A DNA stretch of 64,000 nucleotides from Pseudobutyrivibrio sp. YE44 (GTDB lineage: Bacteria > Bacillota > Clostridia > Lachnospirales > Lachnospiraceae), in the NCBI RefSeq assembly GCF_900104335.1, contig NZ_FMXT01000001.1, positions 434,001 to 498,000 on the forward strand, given 5' to 3'. Every line of letters begins with the position of its first letter. Position 1 is the first letter of the stretch. A program made the translations under genes and the position numbers. Of this stretch, positions 54,375 through 64,000 are shown piece by piece. A model generated the notes under the pieces. It worked only from the letters and a program-made list of their open reading frames with translations. It was not told the origin of the DNA and ran no database searches.

Positions 54375-56983
54375 TATTCTGCCACCTTGTTGTGAAACTC
54401 AAACAAAATATTCATTGCCTCTAAAGGAGTGATTTTTGTAACATCTAAATTCTTAAGACCAGCAATAATCTCTGCTTCATTTTCAGAAATAGTAACGCCT
54501 TCTATTTCTTTAAGCTTTTCTTCTATCTGTTCTCTAATAGCAATTCTATCTGAAACAGCTGCTATATCATTTTCATTTAAGGAATTAACAATTGTACGTG
54601 CTCTTGTTAATACCTCTTCTGGAAGACCTGCAAGTCTTGCAACCTGAATACCATAACTTTGATCAGCCCCTCCAGGAATAATTTTTCTAAGAAAGATAAT
54701 GTCCTCTCCTAATTCCTGAACTGCTATGCAATAGTTGTGAACGCCCTTTATCTGACCTTCAAGCTCTGTAAGCTCATGATAATGAGTGGCAAACAAGGAT
54801 TTTGCACCAATATTATAGGCAATATGTTCAACCACAGCCCACGCGATAGATAAGCCATCGTAGGTAGAAGTTCCTCTTCCTATCTCGTCTAAGATTAAGA
54901 GTGATTTGTTGGTAGCATTATGAAGGATATTGGCAACCTCATTCATTTCCACCATAAAAGTAGACTGACCAGTTGATAAATCATCGGAAGCACCTACTCT
55001 TGTGAAGATTCGATCAACCACACCGATACATGCTTCTGTAGCAGGAACAAAACTTCCAATTTGAGCCATCAGAACAATCAATGCCACCTGTCTCATGTAA
55101 GTAGACTTACCTGCCATGTTAGGACCTGTAATAATGGCGATTGTATTTTGATTAACATCAAGCTGACAGTCGTTTGAAATAAACTGATTAGCTTCAATCA
55201 TTTGCTCAACAACTGGATGTCTGCCCTCTTTAATCTCAATCACACCACGATTGTTTATGATTGGTCGAACATAATGATTCTTTTCTGCAACAACACCTAG
55301 AGAAATTATAGCATCCAGCATGGCAATGGATTTTGCAGTGATTTGAATTCTATCTACACTAGCTGCTATTGTATCTCTAACAGTTTTGAAGAACTCATAT
55401 TCAATGGTGTTAAGTCTATCTTCCGCTCCTAAAATACTATCCTCAAGCTCCTTTAACTCAGGAGTGTAATATCTTTCAGCATTTGTAAGAGTCTGTTTTC
55501 TAACGTAATAGTCAGGCACTAAATCTTTGTAGGAATTAGTAACCTCAAGATAGAAACCAAATACTTTATTAAACTTAATTTTTAAGTTCTTAATACCTGT
55601 TTTTTCACGTTCCTTGGCTTCTAAGTCGGCCAACCATTGTTTACCATCTATTTTAGCAAGTCGAAGTCTATCAACTTCTTCGTTATAACCCTTTTTAATA
55701 ATATCTCCATCTCTGGATGAAATTGGTGGCTCATCATCAATAGCCGAATCAATTAATAGATACAAATCCTTCATATCATCAATATTTGCATCTAAAGATT
55801 CAATAAGATGTGAGTGAAATCCCTTAAGCAAGGTTTTAATTGGTGCAAGCATTCCAATAGATTGTTTGAAAGCAATCAAATCTCTTGGATTTGCTGATTG
55901 ATATGTAATCTTTGTAATAAGTCTTTCTAAATCATATACAGAAGAAAGATATTCTCGAAGCTCTTCTCTATCGATTAAGGAACTGTTAATTTCTTCAATA
56001 GCATCCTGTCTTCTAATAATCTCATCAACAGAAATAAGAGGCTGTTCTATAAAGGCCTTAAGCTGTCTTGCGCCCATAGCTGTCTTTGTTTTATCCAAAA
56101 CCCAAAGAAGAGAACCACGCTTTTGCTTGTCACGCATTGTCTCAGTAAGCTCAAGATTACGACGAGTAGAACTGTCTAAAAGCATGAACTTTCCATCTGT
56201 ATAAGGTGTAAGATGTGTTAAGTGGGCCAGCTCAGTTTTTTGTGTTTCTTTAAGATAAGTTAATAAAGATCCTGCAGCAACCTTTCCTATGGCAAAATCC
56301 ATAAGGCCCAAGCCCTCTAAGGAGTGAGCGTGGAAATGAGTAAGGATTTCTCTTGTACAAAGCACATCATCAAAGTATGAATCATCAAGCTTTGATGCTA
56401 CACATTCCAGTTTGTTTGATAACTCGTTTAAATCAATTCCAGATTCAAATATAGACTTAGAATAAATAATTTCTGCAGGATTAAAGCGAAATACTTCGTC
56501 AATAAGCTTACGAACTCCATCAACTTCTGTTAAATAAAAATCTGCAGTAGAAATATCACAAGCACTAACACCAAAAACACCCCTGTTGTAAAAGAGGGAC
56601 ATAATATAATTGTTACTGCCTTCATCTAAGGCCATTTGGTCTATATTTGTACCAGGGGTAACTACTCTTATAACCTCTCGTTTAACGAGACCTTTTGCTT
56701 CCTTTGGATCTTCAACCTGTTCACATATAGCTACTTTATAACCTCTGGAAACAAGTCGATTTATATAACTATCTGCAGCATGAAAAGGAACACCACACAT
56801 AGGCGCTCTCTCTTCTGCTCCACAGGATTTTCCAGTTAAGGTAAGCTCAAGTTCTTTAGAAGCTGTCTTTGCATCCTCAAAGAACATCTCATAAAAATCA
56901 CCTAATCTGTAAAATAAAATACAATCCTTATATTCTTCTTTTGTTTTTAGATACTCCTGCATCATTGGAGTGTATTCTGCCAC
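54374..56983 (-). CDS. mutS: DNA mismatch repair protein MutS
   Basis: An 869-residue MutS1 that recognises mismatches. The N-terminal mismatch-binding domain has YRLGDFYEMFFEDA with the FxE motif; the lever and clamp regions follow. The C-terminal ATPase has GPNMAGKSTYMRQ, STFMVEMNEVANI, DEIGRGTSTYDG and FATHYHELTELE. The length is normal. It is the first of the mutS-mutL-miaA-ynbB group. Confidence 0.97.
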   Translation of the reverse strand: MAEYTPMMQEYLKTKEEYKDCILFYRLGDFYEMFFEDAKTASKELELTLTGKSCGAEERAPMCGVPFHAADSYINRLVSRGYKVAICEQVEDPKEAKGLVKREVIRVVTPGTNIDQMALDEGSNNYIMSLFYNRGVFGVSACDISTADFYLTEVDGVRKLIDEVFRFNPAEIIYSKSIFESGIDLNELSNKLECVASKLDDSYFDDVLCTREILTHFHAHSLEGLGLMDFAIGKVAAGSLLTYLKETQKTELAHLTHLTPYTDGKFMLLDSSTRRNLELTETMRDKQKRGSLLWVLDKTKTAMGARQLKAFIEQPLISVDEIIRRQDAIEEINSSLIDREELREYLSSVYDLERLITKITYQSANPRDLIAFKQSIGMLAPIKTLLKGFHSHLIESLDANIDDMKDLYLLIDSAIDDEPPISSRDGDIIKKGYNEEVDRLRLAKIDGKQWLADLEAKEREKTGIKNLKIKFNKVFGFYLEVTNSYKDLVPDYYVRKQTLTNAERYYTPELKELEDSILGAEDRLNTIEYEFFKTVRDTIAASVDRIQITAKSIAMLDAIISLGVVAEKNHYVRPIINNRGVIEIKEGRHPVVEQMIEANQFISNDCQLDVNQNTIAIITGPNMAGKSTYMRQVALIVLMAQIGSFVPATEACIGVVDRIFTRVGASDDLSTGQSTFMVEMNEVANILHNATNKSLLILDEIGRGTSTYDGLSIAWAVVEHIAYNIGAKSLFATHYHELTELEGQIKGVHNYCIAVQELGEDIIFLRKIIPGGADQSYGIQVARLAGLPEEVLTRARTIVNSLNENDIAAVSDRIAIREQIEEKLKEIEGVTISENEAEIIAGLKNLDVTKITPLEAMNILFEFHNKVAE

Positions 56984-57010
56984 AACATTATCCTACCTTT
57001 TTAAATTAAA

Positions 57011-58594
57011 TTAATTGTTTAAGTTATTAATAACTGCTTCAGCAACCTTTAATCCATCCATTGCTGCAGAAGTGATGCCTCCCGCATATCCGGCACCTTC
57101 TCCACATGGATATAAACCTAAAATATTAGATTGAAACAGCTCATTTCTATTAATTCTAACTGGTGATGAGGTACGACTCTCTATTCCAGAAAGAATTGCA
57201 TCAGCTCTGTCAAAACCTTTTATTTTATGTCCAAAGCTTTCCATAGCCTCAATAATTGAAGCATTAATATCTTTTGAATAAATATCTGAAAGCATACCAA
57301 AAGCTGTATTGCCCTTTGTCTGTGTATCAAAATCACCATAAGAATTTGATAATCGGTGATTCTTAAAATCCTCATATAATTGCTGAGGTATTTTACCGTT
57401 GCAAAGAGAAAATGCTTTCTGTTCTATACCTCTTTGATACTCAATACCAGCAAGTGGATTTGCCTTATCAAATTCAGTAGCGCCAACCGAAACAACAATA
57501 GCTGAATTAGCATTTTTACTGTCTCGTTTTGAATAGCTCATGCCATTTACAACAAGACGATTCTCTTCAGAGGATGCGTTAACAACATAACCACCAGGAC
57601 ACATACAGAAAGAATATACACCTCTGCCATTATTAAGATTAGTTGCAAGCTTGTATGGAGCTGGTTCTAATGCCTTATAGGCAGGACCATACATAGTCTC
57701 AGAAATCATTTCCTGAGGATGTTCAATTCTAAAGCCTACAGCAAAATCTTTAGCCTCCATTGTAAAGCCCTTTTCATAAAGGGTTTTGAAAGTATCTCTA
57801 GCACTGTGTCCTATTGATAATACAACTGTATTGCAAGAATATTCTTTACCACCTGCAACAACACCAGTTATCTTGTTATCTTCAATTATAAAATCAGTAA
57901 CCTGACAATTAAAATGGAATTCACCACCAAGCCTGATAATCTCATCTCGCATGGCTGCCACTACATTTTTAAGAATGTCTGTACCAATGTGAGGCTTATT
58001 ATCGTAAAGAATAGATGATGGAGCACCAAACTTAACAAAGGTTTCAAGCACAAAGGTATTTCTTCCCTGCTTATCATTTACAAGCGTGTTAAGTTTTCCG
58101 TCAGAAAAAGTTCCTGCACCACCCTCACCAAATTGAACATTAGAGGCGGTATCTAAAACCCCTGTCTCCCAAAACTTAAGAATATCCGCAGTACGTTCCT
58201 CTACCTTTTTCCCACGCTCAAAAACAATAGGATTCATATTGTTGATAGCTAAAATATAAGCAGCAAATAAACCTGCAGGACCACAACCTATAACCACAGG
58301 TCGTGATGTAGATTTATTAAGCGTTGGAAGTTTATATTCCTTTTGGGTGTAGCTATTAATATTATTATCCTTAGATAGCTTTTTAAGAACCTTTGCTTCT
58401 AAGGCTGGATCCAATTTAACAACTACAGAGTATACAAAGAATAAATTAGGCTTTTTTCGAGCATCAACAGAACGCTTAAGAATGGAATACTCCCTAATAT
58501 CAGAAGTATTAATCTTTAGCTTCTTTGCAATAGCTTTCTGTAATAAGCTTTCCTCTGATTCAATTTCTAATTTAATTTGGTCAACTTTTATCAT
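57011..58594 (-). CDS. FAD-dependent oxidoreductase of the COG2509 type
   Basis: A 527-residue flavoprotein with an N-terminal extension (about 1-95) before the FAD-binding motif VIGCGPAGLFAAYIL (about 101-115). NVQFGEGGAGTFSDGKLNT, IGHSARDTF and the C-terminal GLYPCGEGAGYAGGITSAAMDG are family signatures. The substrate is unknown. It overlaps nothing but starts one base after the next FAD gene, so the two are cotranscribed. Confidence 0.87.
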   Translation of the reverse strand: MIKVDQIKLEIESEESLLQKAIAKKLKINTSDIREYSILKRSVDARKKPNLFFVYSVVVKLDPALEAKVLKKLSKDNNINSYTQKEYKLPTLNKSTSRPVVIGCGPAGLFAAYILAINNMNPIVFERGKKVEERTADILKFWETGVLDTASNVQFGEGGAGTFSDGKLNTLVNDKQGRNTFVLETFVKFGAPSSILYDNKPHIGTDILKNVVAAMRDEIIRLGGEFHFNCQVTDFIIEDNKITGVVAGGKEYSCNTVVLSIGHSARDTFKTLYEKGFTMEAKDFAVGFRIEHPQEMISETMYGPAYKALEPAPYKLATNLNNGRGVYSFCMCPGGYVVNASSEENRLVVNGMSYSKRDSKNANSAIVVSVGATEFDKANPLAGIEYQRGIEQKAFSLCNGKIPQQLYEDFKNHRLSNSYGDFDTQTKGNTAFGMLSDIYSKDINASIIEAMESFGHKIKGFDRADAILSGIESRTSSPVRINRNELFQSNILGLYPCGEGAGYAGGITSAAMDGLKVAEAVINNLNN

Positions 58595-59806
58595 TTAAAC
58601 CTCTTTAATTATTGCATTAGCGGCAATATCAGCTGATGTGTAAGCCCAAGTTAAATTGTATCCGCCGCAAATACCATCCACATCTAAAACTTCACCTATA
58701 AAATATAATCCTTTTGTAGACTTTGCTTCCATGTTTTGAAGATCAATCCCTTCTAAATCAACTCCTCCGGCAGTTACCTGAGAATTATCAAAGCCTTTAG
58801 TTCCAGTAATATTTATAGAAAAATGCTTAAAGTTGTATACAAGGTTTTCAATATCCTCATCATCCAATTTGCTAACTAAAGTGTCTGGATAAATACGAGA
58901 ATAAGAAATTACTAATTGAACAACCTTTTCATTGGCTATACCATTGAGAGAGGTTGTAATATCTGCTTTATCATTTCGTTCAAATCGTGCCTTAAGTTCA
59001 TCCTTTAGCTGTGTCTCAGACATAAAGGAAACAAAATCCATAGACAAAGCTCCTAGATTTTTATCAAGCTCATCTAAACCGATAAAACGACTGATGCACA
59101 TAACTGGATAACCAGATACACCATCTTTATTAAACTGTATTTCACCCTCACAAGTATGATTTTTATAGGTTACAGTTCCAAGGGCTCTAACTCCTGCTAG
59201 CTCTTTAAGACAAATGTCTTTACTGGTGGTTCCAACAAGAGCAGGTGCTAGCTTTGTCACCTTTAATTTAAACTTAGAGGCCATTTTATAGCCGATTTTT
59301 GAAGAACCAAGAGTTGCTGCTGATAAACCACCTGATGCTATACACACCTTCTTAGCCTGAATAGTACCTCTATGAGTGGTAACCGTAAAGATGTCGTTTT
59401 GTGTAATGTCAGTAACTCGACAGTCTAAAAATACATCTATATTCAGAGCAGTAATTTCATTTTCTAAAGCATCCCTAACAGTTTTTGCCTGATTAGTAAT
59501 TGGATAATAATAACCATCAAGCTCTCTTTCCAAAACTCCAAGCTCTCTTAGAAAAACTCGTAAATCATCATGTTTATCTGGAATGAAATCTAATGCATTG
59601 TTGCTATAGTAGTATTCTGCACCCATACGTCTGTTGGTATAATTGCATCTTCCATTTCCTGTTGAAAGTATGCGTCTTCCTACCACACGATTAAGGTCTG
59701 TTAAACAGACCAAAAGACCTGCCCTTGCAAGTTTAATTGCAAGAACAAGTCCAGAAAAGCCAGCGCCTACTATGCAAACATCATATATCTTACTATCCTG
59801 TTCCAT
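58595..59806 (-). CDS. HI0933/YhiN family flavoprotein
   Basis: A 403-residue FAD protein of the COG2081 group, substrate unknown. The FAD motif VCIVGAGFSGLVLAIKLA (11-28) is followed by STGNGRCNYTNRRM (about 48-61), ASGGLSAATLGSSKIGY and, near the end, YFIGEVLDVDGICGGYNLTW. The last block is diagnostic for the family. It lies between the flippase gene (five bases) and the COG2509 gene. Confidence 0.9.
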   Translation of the reverse strand: MEQDSKIYDVCIVGAGFSGLVLAIKLARAGLLVCLTDLNRVVGRRILSTGNGRCNYTNRRMGAEYYYSNNALDFIPDKHDDLRVFLRELGVLERELDGYYYPITNQAKTVRDALENEITALNIDVFLDCRVTDITQNDIFTVTTHRGTIQAKKVCIASGGLSAATLGSSKIGYKMASKFKLKVTKLAPALVGTTSKDICLKELAGVRALGTVTYKNHTCEGEIQFNKDGVSGYPVMCISRFIGLDELDKNLGALSMDFVSFMSETQLKDELKARFERNDKADITTSLNGIANEKVVQLVISYSRIYPDTLVSKLDDEDIENLVYNFKHFSINITGTKGFDNSQVTAGGVDLEGIDLQNMEAKSTKGLYFIGEVLDVDGICGGYNLTWAYTSADIAANAIIKEV

Positions 59807-59811
59807 AAGAA

Positions 59812-61494
59812 TTACCTCAATAAATGTAACGAATATGCGATATCACAAAGTTTTGTTCCTCCAGGGAACTTCATTAATGTTTCTTCATCTATTCCTTTGA
59901 ATAAGAACATTGCAACAAAGTAAACAATAACTCCACAAATAATAGCTACGATACAACCAATGAAATTGGCAAATCCTTTTGAACAATTAATCGCAAACAA
60001 GCCGTATAGCATATGGTAAACCAAATAAACCATAACACCCATTAATGCACTTGCTTCTAAAGGAGCTAAGAATACTTTTTTAATGTCAATCCGTGCGCCA
60101 GAAAACTTTAAAACTGCAGATTGATTTAAGAAGCACATAAGCAAAGCGTAAAATGCATTAGCAATAATAACCGCATAAATGTGTAAATCGAAAAGCTCCA
60201 TTAACACAAACAATAATGCCACATGAGCAACCAAGGCTACACAAGCATTTTTTACTGGAATAGTCATTTTATCTATTCCCTGTAAAATACCATTTGATAA
60301 AGTTGAAAGAGAATAGAAAATAATAGAGCAGCCACCAATCATAAGCATTAATGCTGACGACTTTTCATCGTCATTAAACAAAAGCTGCATAACAGGTGAC
60401 GCTAGTACCATTAGGCCTACACAACAAGGGAAAGCTATAACCATAACAAATCTGTTAGCCATATTTATTTGTTTTTTTACAAGCTCTTTATCCCCTGAAT
60501 TAAAAGCAGCTGTTAGGCTAGGAACAGTTGATGCCGCCATAGCAGATGCAATAGCCAAAGGTACGTTAATCAAAACCTTATACTGACCAGTAAATACTCC
60601 CCAAAATTCACTTATTTCAGAAGCCTTATGGCCCTGTAACAAAGCTATATTTTTGAAAATTCCCTGATCAATAATAGAACTAATATTATAAACCGTTGTG
60701 CTGAGAAGCACCGGTACAATTGTCAAAACTAAAGCAGATAAAATCTGATTATATCCTTCAAAATGTTTATGCTTATCCTTCTTCATCATCTTAACGAAGA
60801 CTTTTCTGAATGCAAAATAGATAAACAAAACAAAAATTAATGCAAAAGCGGCACCTGTGGATGTACCAAGAGTTCCACCAGCAGCACCATATGCTGCACT
60901 ATAGCCCTTTACATTTCCTAATACTCCGCCAACCTTTTTTCCATAGCTAAAAAGAATATGCGCTGCCACAACAGAAACAATTGCATTAACAATCTGTTCT
61001 CCAATTTGAGAGATTGCACTAGGAATCATTGTACCAAGACCCTGGAAAAAGCCTCTAAATACTCCAAGTATAGCTACCACTAAAAGAGTTGGAGCTAAGA
61101 CCTTAAGCGCAATTGCTGAAAGTGGTGTCTTAAGAAGGGTGCCTGTAAAAAACTCAGCACCAAAGAAAACAACTAAAGAAGCAGCACCTCCTGTTATAAA
61201 CGCAAAAAGAAGGGCGCCGTGCAAAACCTTGTTTGCGTCCTTGACGTGCCCTTTAGCCATTCTTGCAGATACAAGCTTTGAAACTGCAAGAGGAATACTG
61301 TATGAAGAAATAAGCAATATTATGTTGTAAATCTCATAAGCGGTACCATAGTAATCATTTCCTGTTTTTCCTATAGTAGCCGTCAGTGGGACTCTATAAA
61401 TGAGTCCCACAATACGACTTATGATTGAGGCCAATGCAAGAATCGAACCCTGCATTAGAAATTTAGTATCGCTATGTTTGTTCCTTCTAGTCAT
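59812..61494 (-). CDS. MOP-superfamily flippase (SpoVB/MurJ-like)
   Basis: A 560-residue membrane protein with about 14 hydrophobic segments. FLMQGSILALASIISRIVGL at the start is typical of SpoVB and related lipid-linked polysaccharide exporters. Clostridia often have several copies, and I cannot tell a lipid II flippase from a teichoic or capsular exporter. The start has only weak ribosome binding site AAGG; it lies six bases after the DUF3048 gene. Confidence 0.85.
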   Translation of the reverse strand: MTRRNKHSDTKFLMQGSILALASIISRIVGLIYRVPLTATIGKTGNDYYGTAYEIYNIILLISSYSIPLAVSKLVSARMAKGHVKDANKVLHGALLFAFITGGAASLVVFFGAEFFTGTLLKTPLSAIALKVLAPTLLVVAILGVFRGFFQGLGTMIPSAISQIGEQIVNAIVSVVAAHILFSYGKKVGGVLGNVKGYSAAYGAAGGTLGTSTGAAFALIFVLFIYFAFRKVFVKMMKKDKHKHFEGYNQILSALVLTIVPVLLSTTVYNISSIIDQGIFKNIALLQGHKASEISEFWGVFTGQYKVLINVPLAIASAMAASTVPSLTAAFNSGDKELVKKQINMANRFVMVIAFPCCVGLMVLASPVMQLLFNDDEKSSALMLMIGGCSIIFYSLSTLSNGILQGIDKMTIPVKNACVALVAHVALLFVLMELFDLHIYAVIIANAFYALLMCFLNQSAVLKFSGARIDIKKVFLAPLEASALMGVMVYLVYHMLYGLFAINCSKGFANFIGCIVAIICGVIVYFVAMFLFKGIDEETLMKFPGGTKLCDIAYSLHLLR

Positions 61495-61500
61495 AGATGA

Positions 61501-62637
61501 TTATTTTGCCTTACTAAAGTCTGATTTATTAGCGTAATATACGTTCTCACCAGTGTATTCACGCTGACAAGCCTGAATCCATGTTGTACCAACATTGAGC
61601 TGAATTTCTTCGCCTGTTGCTGCATCATAGTAATGTGTAATAGATGAATCTGAGTCCTTAGACCACTTAATATCAATCATCTTACCATTTGAAATGTACT
61701 TACCAGTACCAGTGTTGTATGAAAGAAGGTATCCAAGATACTGAGAACCTTCATATGTCCACCACTCTACATCCTCGATAATGATGTTCTTAGCTGTAAG
61801 CTGCTGTCCTGAAAGAGCATCAACCTGCTTCTGATTAAACTCATATCTGTAGTATAATCCATCATCCTCATTGTATACCCAATAAGGCTTGTTAGTGTAA
61901 TAGTACATCTGAATTGCCTGGCAATCTGTACCATTCTCAAGGTTATTACCGTTTGCTGCAAACTTAAAGTGTGGCTCATAGTTTTCAGGTAGTGTCATAT
62001 CATACTTTGTCTTCTCAAGGGCAATATCAATACCTGTTGAGTTTGTATAAAGAGTATGCTCAGATTTTCCTGTTCTGTAAGTACCTGCACTGCCCTTCTT
62101 TCCTTCAAGCTGAAGTGCATTAAGGTTCTGTACAAGACCACCATCAATAAGCTCGAAAGCTGCTGGGTTACCACCTGCATGCATATAAACTGCATCGTAC
62201 TCACTAGCAAAGTATACATAGTAAGGACGAGCACTACGTACATTACCAATCTGATCAAGACCTGTATAGTCATCAAAGATAGCCATCATACGTGTGATAC
62301 CACCTTCAACAACACACTCATAAATTACACCTGCATTACCAATACCATACTGTGGTAAACATGCCTTTGTATTTTCGATCATTACAGCAACTGGACGCTG
62401 TCTTCCATAGGTAGGATCAACCCATTCACCTGATAAATAACTTCTAACTTTTCCATCCTCTGATACCTGATCAAAGAATGCTTTTGTGTTGTCTACTGCC
62501 TCAGCTGAAATATCTTCCTGATTATCAGCAATCTCAGAAGCAGCGTCTCCAATATCCGCCTGGTCCTTCTTACCACAAGCACCAAGCGAAAGGGCCATTG
62601 AAAGAATAAGCATAAGTGATACTACTCTTTTTTTCAT
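61501..62637 (-). CDS. DUF3048 lipoprotein (YerB-like)
   Basis: A 378-residue secreted protein with a lipoprotein signal and lipobox LGAC (Cys21). The DUF3048 domain includes RQRPVAVMIENTKACLPQYG, YECVVEGGITRMMAIF, GNVRSARPYYVYFASEYDA and MHAGGNP. Bacillus YerB is the reference; function is not established. AAAAGGAG precedes the ATG. It lies between ybeY and the flippase gene. Confidence 0.9.
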   Translation of the reverse strand: MKKRVVSLMLILSMALSLGACGKKDQADIGDAASEIADNQEDISAEAVDNTKAFFDQVSEDGKVRSYLSGEWVDPTYGRQRPVAVMIENTKACLPQYGIGNAGVIYECVVEGGITRMMAIFDDYTGLDQIGNVRSARPYYVYFASEYDAVYMHAGGNPAAFELIDGGLVQNLNALQLEGKKGSAGTYRTGKSEHTLYTNSTGIDIALEKTKYDMTLPENYEPHFKFAANGNNLENGTDCQAIQMYYYTNKPYWVYNEDDGLYYRYEFNQKQVDALSGQQLTAKNIIIEDVEWWTYEGSQYLGYLLSYNTGTGKYISNGKMIDIKWSKDSDSSITHYYDAATGEEIQLNVGTTWIQACQREYTGENVYYANKSDFSKAK

Positions 62638-62657
62638 AAACCAGTGTCTCCTTTTCC

Positions 62658-63155
62658 TTAATCTCGAGAAATATTTAGAAGACCTAATATTTCCCTTTGT
62701 TTTTCTTCCATGATAGATGCCTCAGCTTCTGTCATGTGATCAAACCCAAATAAATGTAACATACTATGGGCTATAAGAAAAGCATACTCTCGAAGTACAG
62801 AATGTCCATATTCCTCAGCCTGTGAGATAATGCGAGGAACAGATAAAACAATGTCTCCAAGAATTACTTCTCCTGTCTCAGGATTAAATAAATCATCATT
62901 TGATTCAATAGCATCAAAAACACCAGGAGCCTCGTATTCAATCATTGGAAATGATAATACATCCGTAGGTGCATCAATATTTCTAAACTCTTTATTGATG
63001 CTTTGAATCCCATCATTATCAGTAATAGTGATGCTAACCTCTGCTTCAAAAGGAAATTTTAATAAATCCATAGCAGTGTTAATAACATCATTAGCTACTT
63101 TCTCATAATCAAAATCAAAACTAAATTCGCATTCGCTTTCTATAAAAACTGTCAT
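62658..63155 (-). CDS. ybeY: Endoribonuclease YbeY
   Basis: A 165-residue metal-dependent RNase for 16S rRNA 3' maturation and ribosome quality control. The zinc-binding H130-x3-H134-x5-H140 motif is intact (HSMLHLFGFDH); DAPTDVLSFP and GDIVLSVPRIISQAEEYGHS are conserved. It overlaps the upstream pgpH-like gene by four bases, the usual pairing in Firmicutes. Confidence 0.96.
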   Translation of the reverse strand: MTVFIESECEFSFDFDYEKVANDVINTAMDLLKFPFEAEVSITITDNDGIQSINKEFRNIDAPTDVLSFPMIEYEAPGVFDAIESNDDLFNPETGEVILGDIVLSVPRIISQAEEYGHSVLREYAFLIAHSMLHLFGFDHMTEAEASIMEEKQREILGLLNISRD

Positions 63156-64000
63156 GCTAATATATCCTCGTTGGCTAATATTTCTCTAATGGCTAAAAAC
63201 TGGTTCATAGTAAGACCAGAATTATCATAAAAGCCTTTCTGAGATAGCTCATTAATAGTTTGATAAATAACCATATTTTGATTCCAAGAACTACTCATTT
63301 GGTCTTTATCAAATAGTTCAACCTTGGTTACTACTGAATCTACCATGTGGACGATAGCTGATTCTTTAGTACTAGGTAGATAGATTATTCCACCGTACTC
63401 TGCAAGGATTTGGGTAACATCAGATGGAAAACAATTATCATTGGCAATTTTAAGAGCATTGTCAATCATTGGTTCCCCTTCGATTTTACCAAGTCTGTAA
63501 TAAAAGCCACCGCAAGCTGCCAAGGGAGCATTGGCATTTATAGCCTCTGCACACTTTCTAGAAAAAACAGATACCCTGCTGGCGTGCTGATATTCAATAT
63601 AGGAAAACTTTCTGATTTCCTGTACCAAGCTGTAATCAGGAACTAAAAATTCATCGTAAATATTTAGCTGCGCTTCCTCCACATATTTTGTAAATAAAGG
63701 TATAACAATCACAGATAATAAGCTTGCTATAAAACCTTCTGCTAAAGCGAAAACAAAAATAGATAAGGACAGCTCTAAATAGTTGAAATAATAAAAAATA
63801 ATGGATAACAGGGTTGTTACTGAAAATATCAATACTAAGGTATATAACCTTTCAACCCCTTCTTTCTTTTCAATAAAATGTGATAACACATTTCCAAAGG
63901 CAACCATCAACGCATAACAAATAACAATATATGTGTTGTAGTCCATACATATGGCTGTGATTATAACCATGTATAAGCTGATAACATTAGAAATAGTATC
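63152..64000 (-). CDS. PgpH-like 7TM-HD protein with a degenerate HD domain, 5'-truncated
   Basis: The frame stays open to the window edge, so this is the C-terminal part of a larger protein (PgpH is about 700 residues). Visible are the last hydrophobic segments and an HD-like domain. PgpH hydrolyses cyclic di-AMP. Here the metal site is degraded: the canonical YHDIGK reads YYRLGK (codons TAC AGA at 63494-63499), the NPH segment is missing, and the later HHG is replaced near AEYGG. Only one His of the first pair and the distal Asp (VDSVV) remain. The reading frame is clean, so it is not a pseudogene; I infer a non-catalytic, perhaps nucleotide-sensing, protein. Confidence 0.78.
   Translation of the reverse strand, partial: DTISNVISLYMVIITAICMDYNTYIVICYALMVAFGNVLSHFIEKKEGVERLYTLVLIFSVTTLLSIIFYYFNYLELSLSIFVFALAEGFIASLLSVIVIPLFTKYVEEAQLNIYDEFLVPDYSLVQEIRKFSYIEYQHASRVSVFSRKCAEAINANAPLAACGGFYYRLGKIEGEPMIDNALKIANDNCFPSDVTQILAEYGGIIYLPSTKESAIVHMVDSVVTKVELFDKDQMSSSWNQNMVIYQTINELSQKGFYDNSGLTMNQFLAIREILANEDILA

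Noticed and set aside
63152-64000. Pseudogene call for the pgpH-like gene
   Set aside because: The frame is intact, the residues around the lost ligands still follow the family, and ybeY overlap is preserved, so a diverged functional protein is more likely.

Overview
The window is a densely packed, AT-rich stretch of bacterial chromosome. Its gene set and order suggest a Firmicute of the class Clostridia, most likely Lachnospiraceae (Butyrivibrio/Pseudobutyrivibrio-like). This rests on gene content only: the rplU-prp-rpmA-obgE block next to a short RNase E/G and the TIGR03960/DUF2344 pair, the nadD-yqeK fusion, lexA divergent from a yneA-like gene, and mreBCD-mrdA-minC-rodA-mgsA. No tRNA, rRNA, insertion sequence, prophage or CRISPR array was seen, and no stretch over 300 bases lacks a gene.

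Layout. 1-3109 (+): the end of fakA, then recG. 3077-4828 (-): rqcH, converging on recG with a 33-base overlap. 4946-10864 (+): yicC, gmk, rpoZ, rimO, pgsA, pncC, rsmD, coaD and a coiled-coil protein, i.e. nucleotide supply, transcription, ribosome modification, phospholipid and CoA synthesis. 10922-14307 (+): ygiQ, an RluA-type pseudouridine synthase and recU. 14446-21960 (+): a histidine operon (hisZ, hisG, hisD, hisB and a HisA/F-like-HisI-HisE fusion) followed by two linked radical-SAM-related genes, closed by a bidirectional terminator. 22006-23442 (-): an orphan polytopic membrane protein. 23526-30252 (+): short RNase E/G, a surface nuclease, a zinc-ribbon/HTH protein, an unknown protein, rplU-prp-rpmA with its own promoter and leader, obgE, yhbY, nadD-yqeK and rsfS. 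30285-35624: lexA (-) divergent from yneA (+) across LexA-box-like sites, then an acyltransferase, a lipoprotein, a tyrosine recombinase and a second orphan membrane protein. 35741-64000 (-): rluD-like, lspA, aroB; sepF, PLP-binding YggS, a HlyD-like protein; a small P-loop protein; a D,D-carboxypeptidase, mgsA, rodA, minC, mrdA, mreD, mreC, mreB; a YnbB-like PLP enzyme, miaA, mutL, mutS; two FAD proteins, a MOP flippase, a DUF3048 lipoprotein, ybeY and the end of a pgpH-like gene.

Most of this is core housekeeping, and I see no clear new multi-gene system. The best leads are smaller. They are a HisA/F-like barrel that has lost both catalytic aspartates and is fused to HisIE; a PgpH-like protein with nearly all HD metal ligands gone; a methylglyoxal synthase with Thr in place of the catalytic Asp; minC without minD/minE; a roughly 250-residue insertion in PBP2; an intrinsic-terminator-like hairpin plus T8 inside the start of recG; a LexA-box-like site filling the spacer of the yneA promoter; and a small conserved-looking P-loop protein of unknown job. 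Homology calls were made by recognising motifs, without searches.
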